DNA from: Aquimarina amphilecti
GTDB taxonomy: Bacteria > Bacteroidota > Bacteroidia > Flavobacteriales > Flavobacteriaceae
NCBI RefSeq assembly: GCF_900109375.1
Contig: NZ_FOAB01000004.1
Coordinates: 434,001 to 498,000 of the forward strand
Direction of reading: 5' to 3'
Length of the DNA stretch: 64,000 nt
A model generated the notes under the pieces. The model searched no databases. It worked only from the letters and a program-made list of their open reading frames with translations, and had not been told where the DNA came from. Below are positions 50,117-59,551 of the stretch, piece by piece (position 1 is the stretch's first letter; each line of letters opens with the position of its first letter). The translations under genes were made by a program, and so were the position numbers.

Positions 50117-50500
50117 ATGAATAATTGGAGGGAATATTTAATAGCATTACTAGCAAACATACTAACTGGATTTCTATTGAGTATAAATTGCGAAGGCGAA
50201 AGATGTTTGATCATTATTCTAGCTTTTTCTTACTGTGTAATAGCTGCAATCTCCTATTTACCTTATTTGTTTTATAAACCCTTTAAAGAAATAAATAATG
50301 AAAAAATTCTTGCCTTTTTCTTCCCTAGTTTATTAATGTTTATTGCTATTTTTTTATGGTTAAAATTTGGATCAAACATGTCGTTAGGTTCACATAATAT
50401 TTTATCAATAGGTTTAGCGATATTGCCTAATACAATTTTACAATTGATTCTATTTTTGGTTACTATAAAAAAACGTAATGCTAACCGATCTACTAAGTAA
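50117..50500 (+). CDS. Small four-helix membrane protein
   Basis: A 127-residue protein with four hydrophobic segments (about 6-20, 29-54, 68-84 and 95-115) and a basic C-terminus (KKRNANRSTK). I do not recognise a family. Cys at CEGERC on the first loop may be redox-active. ATG start, AT-rich leader. It stands alone between the thioredoxin and DoxX genes. Confidence 0.6.
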   Translation: MNNWREYLIALLANILTGFLLSINCEGERCLIIILAFSYCVIAAISYLPYLFYKPFKEINNEKILAFFFPSLLMFIAIFLWLKFGSNMSLGSHNILSIGLAILPNTILQLILFLVTIKKRNANRSTK

Positions 50501-50651
50501 GGCTAAAGTTTTACAATATCATTCTGTTTTTTTAAATAACGGATAGAAAAAATATTGAGTTTTCTAATAGTAAATCTTATATACTACTCCATTGTAACAC
50601 ATTACTAATTCCGGATACTAATAATTTATAATAATCTACAAGGAATCATCC

Positions 50652-51902
50652 ATGAAATTATTGACGCAAGAATATAAAGAACATTGGAATACGGTAAGCA
50701 AATTAATATTTAGAGCACTATTTACATATTTTGCTCTCTATATACTTCTAATGTTATTAAATCCACTTTTTGAAGTACCATTTAGATGGATTGGTAAAGA
50801 AGTTTTTAAAGTAAACTACGAATATGAGGTAAGTGGTAATGGTAGTGGAGATCACACTTTTGCATATTTGACATTATTTGTAACTGTAGTTTTAACATTA
50901 ATAACCGTTGTTATTTGGAGCATTTTAGATCGAAACCGTAAGAGTTACAATATGCTTTTTTATTGGTTTTTAGTATTTCTACGTATTGTTTTAGTAGCTG
51001 TAATGCTTCTTTACGGCTTTGTTAAGGTTTTTAAACTTCAGTTTCCATCAGCTTCATTGACTCATTTGCTCGACCCTTTAGGTGATTTTTCGCCAATGGG
51101 ATTAGCGTGGACTTATATGGGGTTTTCAAAAGGTTTTAATGTATTTGTTGGTTTTATGGAAGTACTTGGTGGTTTGTTATTAATTCCTAGACGAACACAA
51201 ACACTTGGCTCATTTATAATTATTGGAGTAATGACGCAAGTGGCCATGATGAATTTTTGTTATGACATTCCTGTGAAATTATTTTCGATTCATTTGGTGT
51301 TAATGGCTCTGGTGATTTTTATAACTGACGATAGGTTTTTAAAAGTATTTATTAAAAATAAAGCAGTAGATGTATTTACTTATTATCACCCTGTTAAAAA
51401 CAACAAATATCATAAAGTCATATTTTGGATAAAATCCATTGGTTTATTTATTCTTGTTAGTTTAATTTCATTTAATTTTTATACCACAGAAAGTCATAGA
51501 GGAAACAATAGAGAAAAGCCATTACTCTATGGTATATGGGAGGCTTCATCTTTTATTAAAAATGGAGATACATTACAACCATTAATTACAGATAATTATA
51601 GATGGCGTTATCTTATTGTGGACTTAAAAGATAAGGCAACTGTAAAAACAATGGATGATCTAAAATATCAATATAAGTTCATAACAGATTCGACATCTCA
51701 AAAAATAATGATACATAAAAAGGATTCGGAAACTGAACATTATAATTTCAGTTATAAAAACCCCAATTCAGAATTTCTTGAATTGGATGGAATTATAGAC
51801 TCTGATACATTACATATTATATTTTCGAGAAAAGATCACGAGAAATTTAATTTGAACTCTCGCGGTTTTAACTGGATTAATGAGCGTCCTTACAATAGGT
51901 GA
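50652..51902 (+). CDS. DoxX-family membrane protein
   Basis: A 416-residue membrane protein. Residues about 120-240 have the DoxX-like four-helix core: FVKVFKLQFPSASLTHLLDPLG, GLAWTYMGFSKGFNVFVGFMEVLGG and GSFIIIGVMTQVAMMNFCYD. An N-terminal pair of helices and a C-terminal soluble region (ENREKPLLYGIWEASSF, SDTLHIIFSRKD) are extra. DoxX proteins are associated with thiosulfate or redox metabolism in some organisms, but most are unassigned. It stands alone. Confidence 0.82.
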   Translation: MKLLTQEYKEHWNTVSKLIFRALFTYFALYILLMLLNPLFEVPFRWIGKEVFKVNYEYEVSGNGSGDHTFAYLTLFVTVVLTLITVVIWSILDRNRKSYNMLFYWFLVFLRIVLVAVMLLYGFVKVFKLQFPSASLTHLLDPLGDFSPMGLAWTYMGFSKGFNVFVGFMEVLGGLLLIPRRTQTLGSFIIIGVMTQVAMMNFCYDIPVKLFSIHLVLMALVIFITDDRFLKVFIKNKAVDVFTYYHPVKNNKYHKVIFWIKSIGLFILVSLISFNFYTTESHRGNNREKPLLYGIWEASSFIKNGDTLQPLITDNYRWRYLIVDLKDKATVKTMDDLKYQYKFITDSTSQKIMIHKKDSETEHYNFSYKNPNSEFLELDGIIDSDTLHIIFSRKDHEKFNLNSRGFNWINERPYNR

Positions 51903-52090
51903 AACAGTCCTTTGAAGTTTTCAAAAACGTTCTTGATTTTTTGATTATTCGTATTAGAAGTAGAGAGAAATCGTATGTTGCTTTTGATTGTTTTCCATAA
52001 AATTATTGTAACAAATTTAATTTTGAATCTACATATTAGTAGGGATGAATCTAATTGTTTACATCTCACCGTAAGTAAATAGTTAAAAAT

Positions 52091-52678
52091 ATGTTAGAAG
52101 GAGAAAGTATTCGAGGAGTGATGTCAAGTTTACGTAATAATGAAACGTTACTGAGGCCTAAAGAACTATTAGAAAAAGAAAACTTAAAAGATACTGAAGG
52201 AAAATCAAGCTTAAAAAAAGCTTCCGAGGAAGAAATACAACAAATAGGAAAAAAAATAAGAAAGGAAAACCGAAAAGAAAAGAAAATACTAATTGGTATC
52301 GCAATACTCATAACAAGTGTTTTTACATATTTTACAATTAATGTAATCCGACAAAACACTGTAGATACAGAGAGTATAGAAATACTTAAATTCCAGGAAA
52401 AGGAAAAAGAGTTTTTAATACTTATTGAAAAAGGAGATGATTGGTTTGAAAAAGGAAAATGGTCTAATTCTGTTTTTTACTATGAACAAGCAAAAGAAGT
52501 TTTCCAAAAAAACTATGAAATTAATTACAGACTCGTTCGATCATATAGCTTTCAATGTGAAAGTGAATTTAAAAATTGCCACAAGGCTAAAGAGCTGTTA
52601 GATAAACTCTTTTTAATGTTTCCTGATAAAGAAAAAGAACTATTAGAAATCAAAGAGAAATTAGAATATGAATATTAA
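52091..52678 (+). CDS. Membrane-anchored TPR-like protein
   Basis: A 195-residue protein with a charged N-terminus (residues 1-72), a single transmembrane helix (about 73-92, ILIGIAILITSVFTYFTI) and then a short helical repeat region (DWFEKGKWSNSVFYYEQAKEVF; AKELLDKLFLMFPDKEKEL) typical of a degenerate TPR. It probably binds a protein partner at the membrane; unknown. The gene is followed directly by repeat copy F. Confidence 0.6.
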   Translation: MLEGESIRGVMSSLRNNETLLRPKELLEKENLKDTEGKSSLKKASEEEIQQIGKKIRKENRKEKKILIGIAILITSVFTYFTINVIRQNTVDTESIEILKFQEKEKEFLILIEKGDDWFEKGKWSNSVFYYEQAKEVFQKNYEINYRLVRSYSFQCESEFKNCHKAKELLDKLFLMFPDKEKELLEIKEKLEYEY

Positions 52679-52697
52679 AGAATACCCATTAGCAACT

Positions 52698-52840
52698 TTC
52701 ACTACAGTTAGTTTATAACCTTTAACCATACCCGTAATAAAGTATACGATCTAGTTATAGATCTAGTTTTATTTGATTTTAGAGTTTAAGTGTCTAAAGC
52801 AAAATGATATGCTAGTTCTAAACTATTGAGAGCAGTGATA
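52698..52840 (+). repeat. Dispersed intergenic hairpin repeat, copy F
   Basis: Starts 20 bp after the TPR-like stop: CACTACAGTTAGTTTATAAC, then CCATACCCGTAATAAAGTATA, then a second stem GATCTA-GTTA-TAGATC (52748-52763) and TTTTATTTG. The second stem occupies the place of copy E's CCGATC/GATCGG with a different sequence but the same fold. Confidence 0.65.
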
Positions 52841-52859
52841 TCAAGGAAGGTACTAAGAA

Positions 52860-53135
52860 ATGGACATATACAGAATAATTAAATCCTTTTTATATCTATT
52901 AGGAATATGTTTTACAATCTATTCGATTATTCAGCATGGAATAAGTAGTAGTCACACTCCTCCAACTGGGTTTGTAATACCCTTTTTCTTTGTTTTCATT
53001 GCTTTCTTTTTTTTGATTATTGATTTTTTAGCTAAAAAATATTTGAGAAATTATAATTTGCATATAAAAATAAATGTTCTTTCAATCTTAATTAATTTTA
53101 TTATAATACTTTCAATTCTTTTAATAGCTTTATAA
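52860..53135 (+). CDS. Small three-helix membrane protein
   Basis: A 91-residue hydrophobic protein with segments at about 5-25, 36-57 and 70-91. No motif I recognise. ATG at 52860 directly follows repeat copy F. The length and composition suggest a real small membrane protein, but no homology is visible. Confidence 0.5.
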   Translation: MDIYRIIKSFLYLLGICFTIYSIIQHGISSSHTPPTGFVIPFFFVFIAFFFLIIDFLAKKYLRNYNLHIKINVLSILINFIIILSILLIAL

Positions 53136-53238
53136 TAAACTGTTTTACCAAGTTCGTATCTTTTTTACTTGTCAAGGCAACCATTTGATCTTAATATGCG
53201 TCTATTATATCATAAAGGAATCTAAAATAGATGTTACA

Positions 53239-54432
53239 ATGGTCAGAACACGATATTTCATTTCATTCTTATTTCTAGTAACTAGTCTTAATATTGATGC
53301 GCAATCTATCCAAAGAATAGATGATTCAGTAATCCCTATCCCAGTTTTAGACGATAAAATTATGCATTTAAAAAATGCTGCAAATGTGCACGGTCTTACA
53401 ATTGCAATAGTTACTAAAGACAGTGTTTTATTTCATAAAGCATACGGTTCCAGAAATTTAAAAGATAAGCAAGAACTAAAAACTTCACATAATTTTTATG
53501 CTGCTTCTCTTAGTAAACCACTTTTTGCATTTATAGTGATGAAATTAGTAGATGCAGAAAAGATTGATTTAGACAAACCTTTAGTAGAATATTTAGATAA
53601 TCCTTTATACTCTTATGAATTTACTCACGGTTATGAAGGTTTTAAAGATTTAGAAACCGATAAAAGATATGAGAAAATAACCGCAAGAATGTGTTTGTCC
53701 CATACTACTGGGTTTCCAAACTGGAGATATATTACTAAATCGGGTATTGATATGGAAAACCCACTGGAGATCGAATTAGAACCAGGAACTTTTTATAGTT
53801 ATTCAGGAGAAGGTATTCAATTGCTTCAGTTTGTTGTAGAACAAATCACTAAAACTAATCTAGAGCAACTTGCAGAAAAATACGTTTTTAAACCATTTAA
53901 GATGGATATGACAAGTTTTCTTTGGCAAGAAAGATTTGATATGAACTATGCGGTTGGTCACTACAAGAAAAGAAAAACCTTAAAACGAATAAAAAGAAAT
54001 CAAGAATATGCCGCTGGTAGTATGGATACTACGCCAGAGGATTATACTAAGTTTATACAAGCAATGTTAGCCCAAAAGGGAATGAGCAAAGAAACGTATG
54101 AAGAGTTTTTTAAACCGCAAATAAGAATTGAGTCTAAGCAACAATTTGGTAAAAATCGATTGATAAAAACTACAGAAAATAATAACATCGAATTAAGCTA
54201 TGCCTTGGGATTTGGAACTTACAAAACACCATTTGGGAAAGCAGTTTTTAAAGAAGGGCATATTCAGGGTTGGGAACATTATACCGTATTTTATCCATCA
54301 CAGAATTTAGGAATTATAATCATGTCCAACAGTTCCAATGCCGAAAGTATTTTTAAAGAATTACTAGAAGTTGCGATAGGAGATACTTGGATGCCTTGGT
54401 ATTGGGAGAACTTCGTACCCTATGATAAGTAA
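53239..54432 (+). CDS. Secreted serine hydrolase (beta-lactamase fold), second copy type
   Basis: A start at 53239 (MVRTRYFISFLFLVTSLNIDA|QS) gives a clean signal peptide; an upstream in-frame TTG would add 18 residues without one. The 397-residue product is PF00144: SLSK (AASLSKPLF), YSG in place of YxN (FYSYSGEGI) and a C-terminal GHIQGWEHYTVFYP, where HxG is replaced by HIQG. It lacks the extra small domain of the paralogue at 44856. Likely esterase or D-peptidase activity. Monocistronic. Confidence 0.85.
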   Translation: MVRTRYFISFLFLVTSLNIDAQSIQRIDDSVIPIPVLDDKIMHLKNAANVHGLTIAIVTKDSVLFHKAYGSRNLKDKQELKTSHNFYAASLSKPLFAFIVMKLVDAEKIDLDKPLVEYLDNPLYSYEFTHGYEGFKDLETDKRYEKITARMCLSHTTGFPNWRYITKSGIDMENPLEIELEPGTFYSYSGEGIQLLQFVVEQITKTNLEQLAEKYVFKPFKMDMTSFLWQERFDMNYAVGHYKKRKTLKRIKRNQEYAAGSMDTTPEDYTKFIQAMLAQKGMSKETYEEFFKPQIRIESKQQFGKNRLIKTTENNNIELSYALGFGTYKTPFGKAVFKEGHIQGWEHYTVFYPSQNLGIIIMSNSSNAESIFKELLEVAIGDTWMPWYWENFVPYDK

Positions 54433-54555
54433 TAGGTACTATGGATCAACTTGTTTATAGTCAATAAGAAAAAGCCAAAAACTAAATTAGTTTAATATTT
54501 GTAAACTGTGACAGGATTCATTTTTCTGATATTAATCTTTTAAATCGAACGCTAT

Positions 54556-55140
54556 ATGAATGACAATTTTGAAATACTTTTTAACTATGTACGACTGCTC
54601 GTAGATATCCCAAAAATTGATCAAGACTTATGTCGTAAATATTTTAAACCTTTTTCTGCTACAAAAGGGGAGATAATTGAATCCTCGGGAAAAGTACCTC
54701 AGTATCATAATTTCATTGTTTCGGGGTTTATGCGGAATTTTTATAGTAATGAGCTAGGTCAAGAAATTATTACGGATATTAATGATGGTCCTCGCTTTTT
54801 TACTTCATATAATCATTTTATGCATCGAACACCTTCAAACGAAAACCTGCAATGTATTACTGATTGCGAGTTATTGCGAATTAAACGAGATGATGTAGAT
54901 ATTACAGCGAAACTAGGAATCACCCAAATGGAATACACTGTACAGATCTTGCAACAACAGTTGGAAAAGAATAAACAACGAATCATTGACCATGCTACAC
55001 TTTCTGCGGAGCAACGGTATGTAAAATTGCAAAAAGAATATCCTTCAATCATTCAAAACATTCCTCTAAAATATATTGCTTCGTATCTAGGAATTAACCC
55101 AGGGAGTCTAAGCCGCATACGTAATGAGTTGGTTAAATAG
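54556..55140 (+). CDS. Crp/Fnr-family transcriptional regulator (second)
   Basis: A 194-residue regulator with cNMP-type N-terminal barrel (KGEIIESSGKVPQYHNFIVSG) and short C-terminal HTH (KYIASYLGINPGSLSRIRNE). The recognition helix has Gly where the 39508 regulator has Glu (GxxSR), so it probably reads a different box. No Fe-S Cys. It precedes the DUF2306 gene by 85 nt, which could be a target or operon partner. Confidence 0.85.
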   Translation: MNDNFEILFNYVRLLVDIPKIDQDLCRKYFKPFSATKGEIIESSGKVPQYHNFIVSGFMRNFYSNELGQEIITDINDGPRFFTSYNHFMHRTPSNENLQCITDCELLRIKRDDVDITAKLGITQMEYTVQILQQQLEKNKQRIIDHATLSAEQRYVKLQKEYPSIIQNIPLKYIASYLGINPGSLSRIRNELVK

Positions 55141-55225
55141 GGATTACCTTATATTTCTTCACAATTGTGAAGTAGTTTCTATCATATGATTTTTAGGTTT
55201 GTAGATCAATCAAAAAATCAATCAT

Positions 55226-56038
55226 ATGTCGTCTTCAATAATACTTTCAAAAGAGAAACCTCTAAAAATCCTCAAAACATTTGTAAACATTTGGTTTATT
55301 GTAGTAATAACTGGTCAATTCATATTTGCCTTATATATTTTAGGGCTTTATGCTATAAGTGGTCTTGCTGGTGATTTCGAAAGATGGAACGAAGCTAGCG
55401 GTCATGGGTATGTAGAAAATGATTTTCTGGGAAACATAATTTTTGGAGTACACATAGCTTTAGCCGCCATAATTACAATTGGAGGTCCACTGCAACTTAT
55501 AAAAAAAGTACGCGCTAAGTTTCCTAAGTTTCATAGAATAAATGGTCGTATTTATATTAGTGCAGCTTTTTTGATTAGTATCGCTGGTTTATATCTAGCC
55601 TGGATCCGAAGTTCTGTAGGAGGATTAATGGGATCTATCTTTATCACGATAAATGGAGTATTTATTTTTATATGTGCTTTTAATACCATAAAATATGCTA
55701 TTTCTAGAAAACTAAAGATACATCGAAAATGGGCAATTCGTTTATTCTTAGCTATGAGCGGAGTTTGGTTTTTTAGAGTGTTTTTAATGTTATGGCTTAC
55801 TATTAATCAAGGTCCAGTAGGTTTTGATATGGAGTCTTTTCAAGGCCCTGCATTAAATATGCTATATGTTTTTAGTTATATCTTACCAGTACTATTTGCA
55901 AACTTTTACTTTAGAGCAAAAAAATCTAAATCGGTTAAAGGGAAATTTATGCTTTCCATTTTTATCGTACTACTTACGGGCTGTATTGCAATAGGGACGT
56001 TTTCTGCAACTATGGGGATGTGGTTACCACGTATTTGA
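55226..56038 (+). CDS. DUF2306 membrane protein
   Basis: A 270-residue protein with about seven hydrophobic segments. The DUF2306 core is visible: DFLGNIIFGVHIALAAIIT, KFHRINGRIYISAAFLISIA and KIHRKWAIRLFLAM, with three His positioned as in the family and suited to haem or metal. Function is unknown. Its start is 85 nt after the Crp/Fnr regulator. Confidence 0.85.
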   Translation: MSSSIILSKEKPLKILKTFVNIWFIVVITGQFIFALYILGLYAISGLAGDFERWNEASGHGYVENDFLGNIIFGVHIALAAIITIGGPLQLIKKVRAKFPKFHRINGRIYISAAFLISIAGLYLAWIRSSVGGLMGSIFITINGVFIFICAFNTIKYAISRKLKIHRKWAIRLFLAMSGVWFFRVFLMLWLTINQGPVGFDMESFQGPALNMLYVFSYILPVLFANFYFRAKKSKSVKGKFMLSIFIVLLTGCIAIGTFSATMGMWLPRI

Positions 56039-56145
56039 TTTATAGATCTTACAATCATTAATTTATAACTAAGGGAAATACTAACAATATAACATATAGT
56101 TGATTAAGAGTTTAAGATGTATTATAAAATGCAGTTCAATTAAAG

Positions 56146-56187
56146 ACGAATTCGTATGCGAAACAAGATTTTTTCATACGAATTCGT
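56146..56187 (+). promoter_or_regulatory. Perfect 13-bp hairpin built from two ACGAATTCGT palindromes
   Basis: ACGAATTCGTATG (56146-56158) and CATACGAATTCGT (56175-56187) are exact complements with a 16-nt spacer. Each arm holds the 10-bp palindrome ACGAATTCGT. It lies 34 nt before the AsmA gene. It could be a terminator for DUF2306 or a double operator for the AsmA gene; there is no T-run. Confidence 0.5.
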
Positions 56188-56220
56188 TACTTTTAGGGTC
56201 ATAACCTAAAGATACCTGCT

Positions 56221-59200
56221 GTGAAGATTAAAAAATTCTGGAAACGAATTTTATTAGGACTAATTTTAGTTCCAATGTTAGTAATAGGAGGCCTCATGCT
56301 ATATATTCAGAGCAACCAATCCGAAATTATTAAAGGGGAGATCGCAAAACTAAACAAAGAACACAAAGGCCTTATTAGTGTTGGTGAAAGTGAATTATCT
56401 CTTTTTAGTAACTTTCCATACATTTCTATTAAAGTATATGATGTAAAAATCTTTGAAACTAAAGAAGATAATGCACCTATCATTATGGATGTAAAAGATA
56501 TATACATTGGTTTTAACTTATGGGATATAGTAAAAGGAAATTATGACATTCAGTCTTTAGTTATAGAAGAAGGTGTTTTTAATATTGTAATTCATGAGAA
56601 TAATACGACAAATATTCAAAACTCCTTAGCGAGTACTTCTGAAACAGAAACACCATCCACTAATATTCATCTAAAAAAAATTAGATTTAAAAGTCTAGAC
56701 ATCCATACTCTAGATGAGGCTACAAATACAGATGTCGAAAAATTCATGTACGCTGGTACAGGTGGTTTTAGCCAAAAAGATAGTATCATCGCTGGGCATA
56801 TAGATACCCATTTTGAGTTGAATGTGATCAAAGATAGAGATACCACTTTCATTCATAATAAACATTTCGAAGTGCATACAGATGTGGTATTTAATGAATA
56901 TACTGGAATTCTGGACATAGAACCTTCTGGGATTGTTATGGAAAATGGTGATTTTGAATTAGAAGGATCAATAGATACGAAGAATGATGTAGATCTAAAC
57001 CTTTATGTAAAAGGGACAAAGCCTAATTTTGACATGCTGATTGCTTTTGCACCAACAGATGTTATACCTGTATTAGAGAAATACAGAAACGCTGGAGAAA
57101 TTTATTTTAATGCTAAGATTGAAGGGCCTGCGAATAAAGGAAATACACCTTTTGTTCGCGCTAATTTCGGAGCAGGAAAAGCCTTCCTAGAAAATACTAA
57201 AAGAGGGAAGAAGATAGATAATATGGGATTCAATGGCCATTTTACAAATGGAAAAAATAGAGATGTAAGTACGATGGAGTTTTCGTTAACCGATATGACC
57301 GCATCTTTAGAAAAGGGAGAATTTGAAGGGTCTATTTTTGTAAAGAATTTTGAATCTCCAGAAGTGGATATGAAAATAAACTCAAATTTTAATCTCGATT
57401 TTATTACAGAATTTTTTGAACTGGAGCAAGTAGAAGATGCTTCAGGAGAGGTTTCATTGAAAATGAATTTTCATGATATTATAGATATTGATGAACCCGA
57501 AAAGGCTTTACAAAAACTTAATCAGGCGTATTTTACAGAATTGATTGTAAAAGAGCTGAGTTTAGTTGCCAAAGATCTTCCAGCTCCCTTGCACGATCTG
57601 AATGTAAATTTAGTAATGAATGGTAAAGAAGCAACTCTAAATAAGTTTGAACTGTTGATGGGGAAGTCAGATCTATCTGTAAGTGGTTTTCTTTCAGATT
57701 TACCTGCAATTGTGCATCATACGAACATCCCAGTAGATGTTCATTTGGATATAGTTTCTAAGTATTTAGATATTGCCGAATTAACTGGTTTTTCAGCACA
57801 GGATACTACCAAAACTGGTTTTGATGAACAAATAAAAGAATTGAGTTTAGGCCTTTCTTTTAAAGCTTCTGCAAAAGATTTTACAGAATCTAAATATTTA
57901 CCAAAAGGTGAATTTTTTATCGATAGCCTATATGCAGATTTAAAGCATTATCCACATAAACTACATGATTTTCATGCAGATGTGTTAATAGATGATAAGG
58001 ATCTCAAAATAGTTGATTTTACAGGATATATAGATGATAGTGATTTTCATTTTGATGGGCTTATACATGAGTATGCTTTTTGGATGCAATCCCAACTTAA
58101 TGGAGATGTTGATTTAGATATCAACCTTACTTCTAAAAAGTTAAGGTTAGAAGATGTCTTTTCGTATAAGGGAGAAAATTATGTTCCTGAAGAGTATCGA
58201 CATGAAATTTTTGATGATTTGGCATTGCATCTTACTTCTAGTATGCATTACAGAGATTCTGCTTTGCATTCCATTGACTTAGCTTTAGACAAATTGGATA
58301 CAAAAATGGAATTGCACCCACTACGCTTTGATAATTTTAGAGGAAATATCCATTATGAAGATGAACACTTGGTAATAAAAGATTTTCATGGCGAAATAGG
58401 AACTACTAATTTTAATTTTGATCTTAATTACTATTTAGGTGAGGATGAGAAGATAAAGAAAAGAGATAATTACCTCTCAGTAAAAGCAAATTATATTGAC
58501 TATGATGCGCTTTTTAACTTTGATGTGAGCTCTCCAGAATCAACAGAAGTTATGACTTCAACAACTGCTGATGTAAAAGAACATGCAGAAGCTTTTAATT
58601 TATATGAGTTGCCGTTTACGGATATGCAATTTAAGGCAGATATCACCCACTTTATTTACCACAGAATAGATCTTCAAAATATTAAAGCGGATATCAGAAC
58701 AACACCCAATCATTATATTTATATAGATACCTTAGATATGGATGCAGCTGGAGGAAATATTCGATTAAGTGGGTATTTTAATGGTAGTGATCCAGAACAT
58801 ATTTATATGCAACCAGATTTGGTTATGAATAATGTAGATTTAGATAAATTACTGTTCAAGTTTGAAAATTTTGGACAAGATCATCTCGTTTCCGAAAATC
58901 TACAAGGAAAACTTACATCTAGAATTAAAGGTAAGATTAGAGTATATCCAGATATGGTACCTGATCTTGATCAATCTACCATAGAAATGGATGTGAAAGT
59001 ACTAAATGGAAGATTAAAAAATTATGATCCAATGCTTGCGCTTTCTGACTATATGGGAGATAAAAACTTACAAAATATTCGATTTGATACTTTACAAAAC
59101 AGCTTGGATATAAATAAAGGGAAGATCAATATTCCTGCTATGCGGATCGAATCTACTTTGGGGCATATGGAATTGTCTGGTTCGCATGACAGTAACCAAA

Positions 59201-59415
59201 ATATTGATTATTACATACGAATTCCTTGGAAAACTGTGCGAAAAGCTTCTTGGCAAAAGTTATTTGGAAAAAAACAAGATACCGTTATTAGTCAGGAGCA
59301 AGAAGACGAGATTGTAGAGGTAGATCCGGACGAAAAAGTAAAATACCTTAACCTAAAAATCAAAGGAAGTATTGATGATTATAAGGTTTCATTAGGTAAG
59401 AAAAAACAAAAATAA
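56221..59415 (+). CDS. AsmA-family protein, large
   Basis: A 1064-residue protein with a GTG start. One N-terminal transmembrane helix (RILLGLILVPMLVIGGLMLYI) anchors it; the rest is periplasmic. AsmA N-terminal and C-terminal regions are recognisable (GESELSLFSNFPYISIKVYDVKI; LSGYFNGSDPEHIYMQPDL; GKLTSRIKGKIRVYP; AMRIESTLGHMELSGSHD). AsmA-like proteins bridge inner and outer membranes and act in phospholipid transport or envelope assembly. The C-terminal tail is Lys-rich. A palindromic hairpin lies upstream. It is monocistronic. Confidence 0.88.
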   Translation: MKIKKFWKRILLGLILVPMLVIGGLMLYIQSNQSEIIKGEIAKLNKEHKGLISVGESELSLFSNFPYISIKVYDVKIFETKEDNAPIIMDVKDIYIGFNLWDIVKGNYDIQSLVIEEGVFNIVIHENNTTNIQNSLASTSETETPSTNIHLKKIRFKSLDIHTLDEATNTDVEKFMYAGTGGFSQKDSIIAGHIDTHFELNVIKDRDTTFIHNKHFEVHTDVVFNEYTGILDIEPSGIVMENGDFELEGSIDTKNDVDLNLYVKGTKPNFDMLIAFAPTDVIPVLEKYRNAGEIYFNAKIEGPANKGNTPFVRANFGAGKAFLENTKRGKKIDNMGFNGHFTNGKNRDVSTMEFSLTDMTASLEKGEFEGSIFVKNFESPEVDMKINSNFNLDFITEFFELEQVEDASGEVSLKMNFHDIIDIDEPEKALQKLNQAYFTELIVKELSLVAKDLPAPLHDLNVNLVMNGKEATLNKFELLMGKSDLSVSGFLSDLPAIVHHTNIPVDVHLDIVSKYLDIAELTGFSAQDTTKTGFDEQIKELSLGLSFKASAKDFTESKYLPKGEFFIDSLYADLKHYPHKLHDFHADVLIDDKDLKIVDFTGYIDDSDFHFDGLIHEYAFWMQSQLNGDVDLDINLTSKKLRLEDVFSYKGENYVPEEYRHEIFDDLALHLTSSMHYRDSALHSIDLALDKLDTKMELHPLRFDNFRGNIHYEDEHLVIKDFHGEIGTTNFNFDLNYYLGEDEKIKKRDNYLSVKANYIDYDALFNFDVSSPESTEVMTSTTADVKEHAEAFNLYELPFTDMQFKADITHFIYHRIDLQNIKADIRTTPNHYIYIDTLDMDAAGGNIRLSGYFNGSDPEHIYMQPDLVMNNVDLDKLLFKFENFGQDHLVSENLQGKLTSRIKGKIRVYPDMVPDLDQSTIEMDVKVLNGRLKNYDPMLALSDYMGDKNLQNIRFDTLQNSLDINKGKINIPAMRIESTLGHMELSGSHDSNQNIDYYIRIPWKTVRKASWQKLFGKKQDTVISQEQEDEIVEVDPDEKVKYLNLKIKGSIDDYKVSLGKKKQK

Positions 59416-59551
59416 TAGCAGGTTTTTATAATTTCATTTAAGATAAACTATGGATTTTTTGATTTAATATCTATCATAGAAAATACACAGCATACTAAAT
59501 TTTATAATTCAGACTATTAAATTTAATTGAAAATAAAGTTAATAATGTAAG

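Noticed and set aside
55186..55374. Plus-strand ORF of 62 codons overlapping DUF2306
   Set aside because: It lies in another frame over the DUF2306 start and has no protein-like signal.
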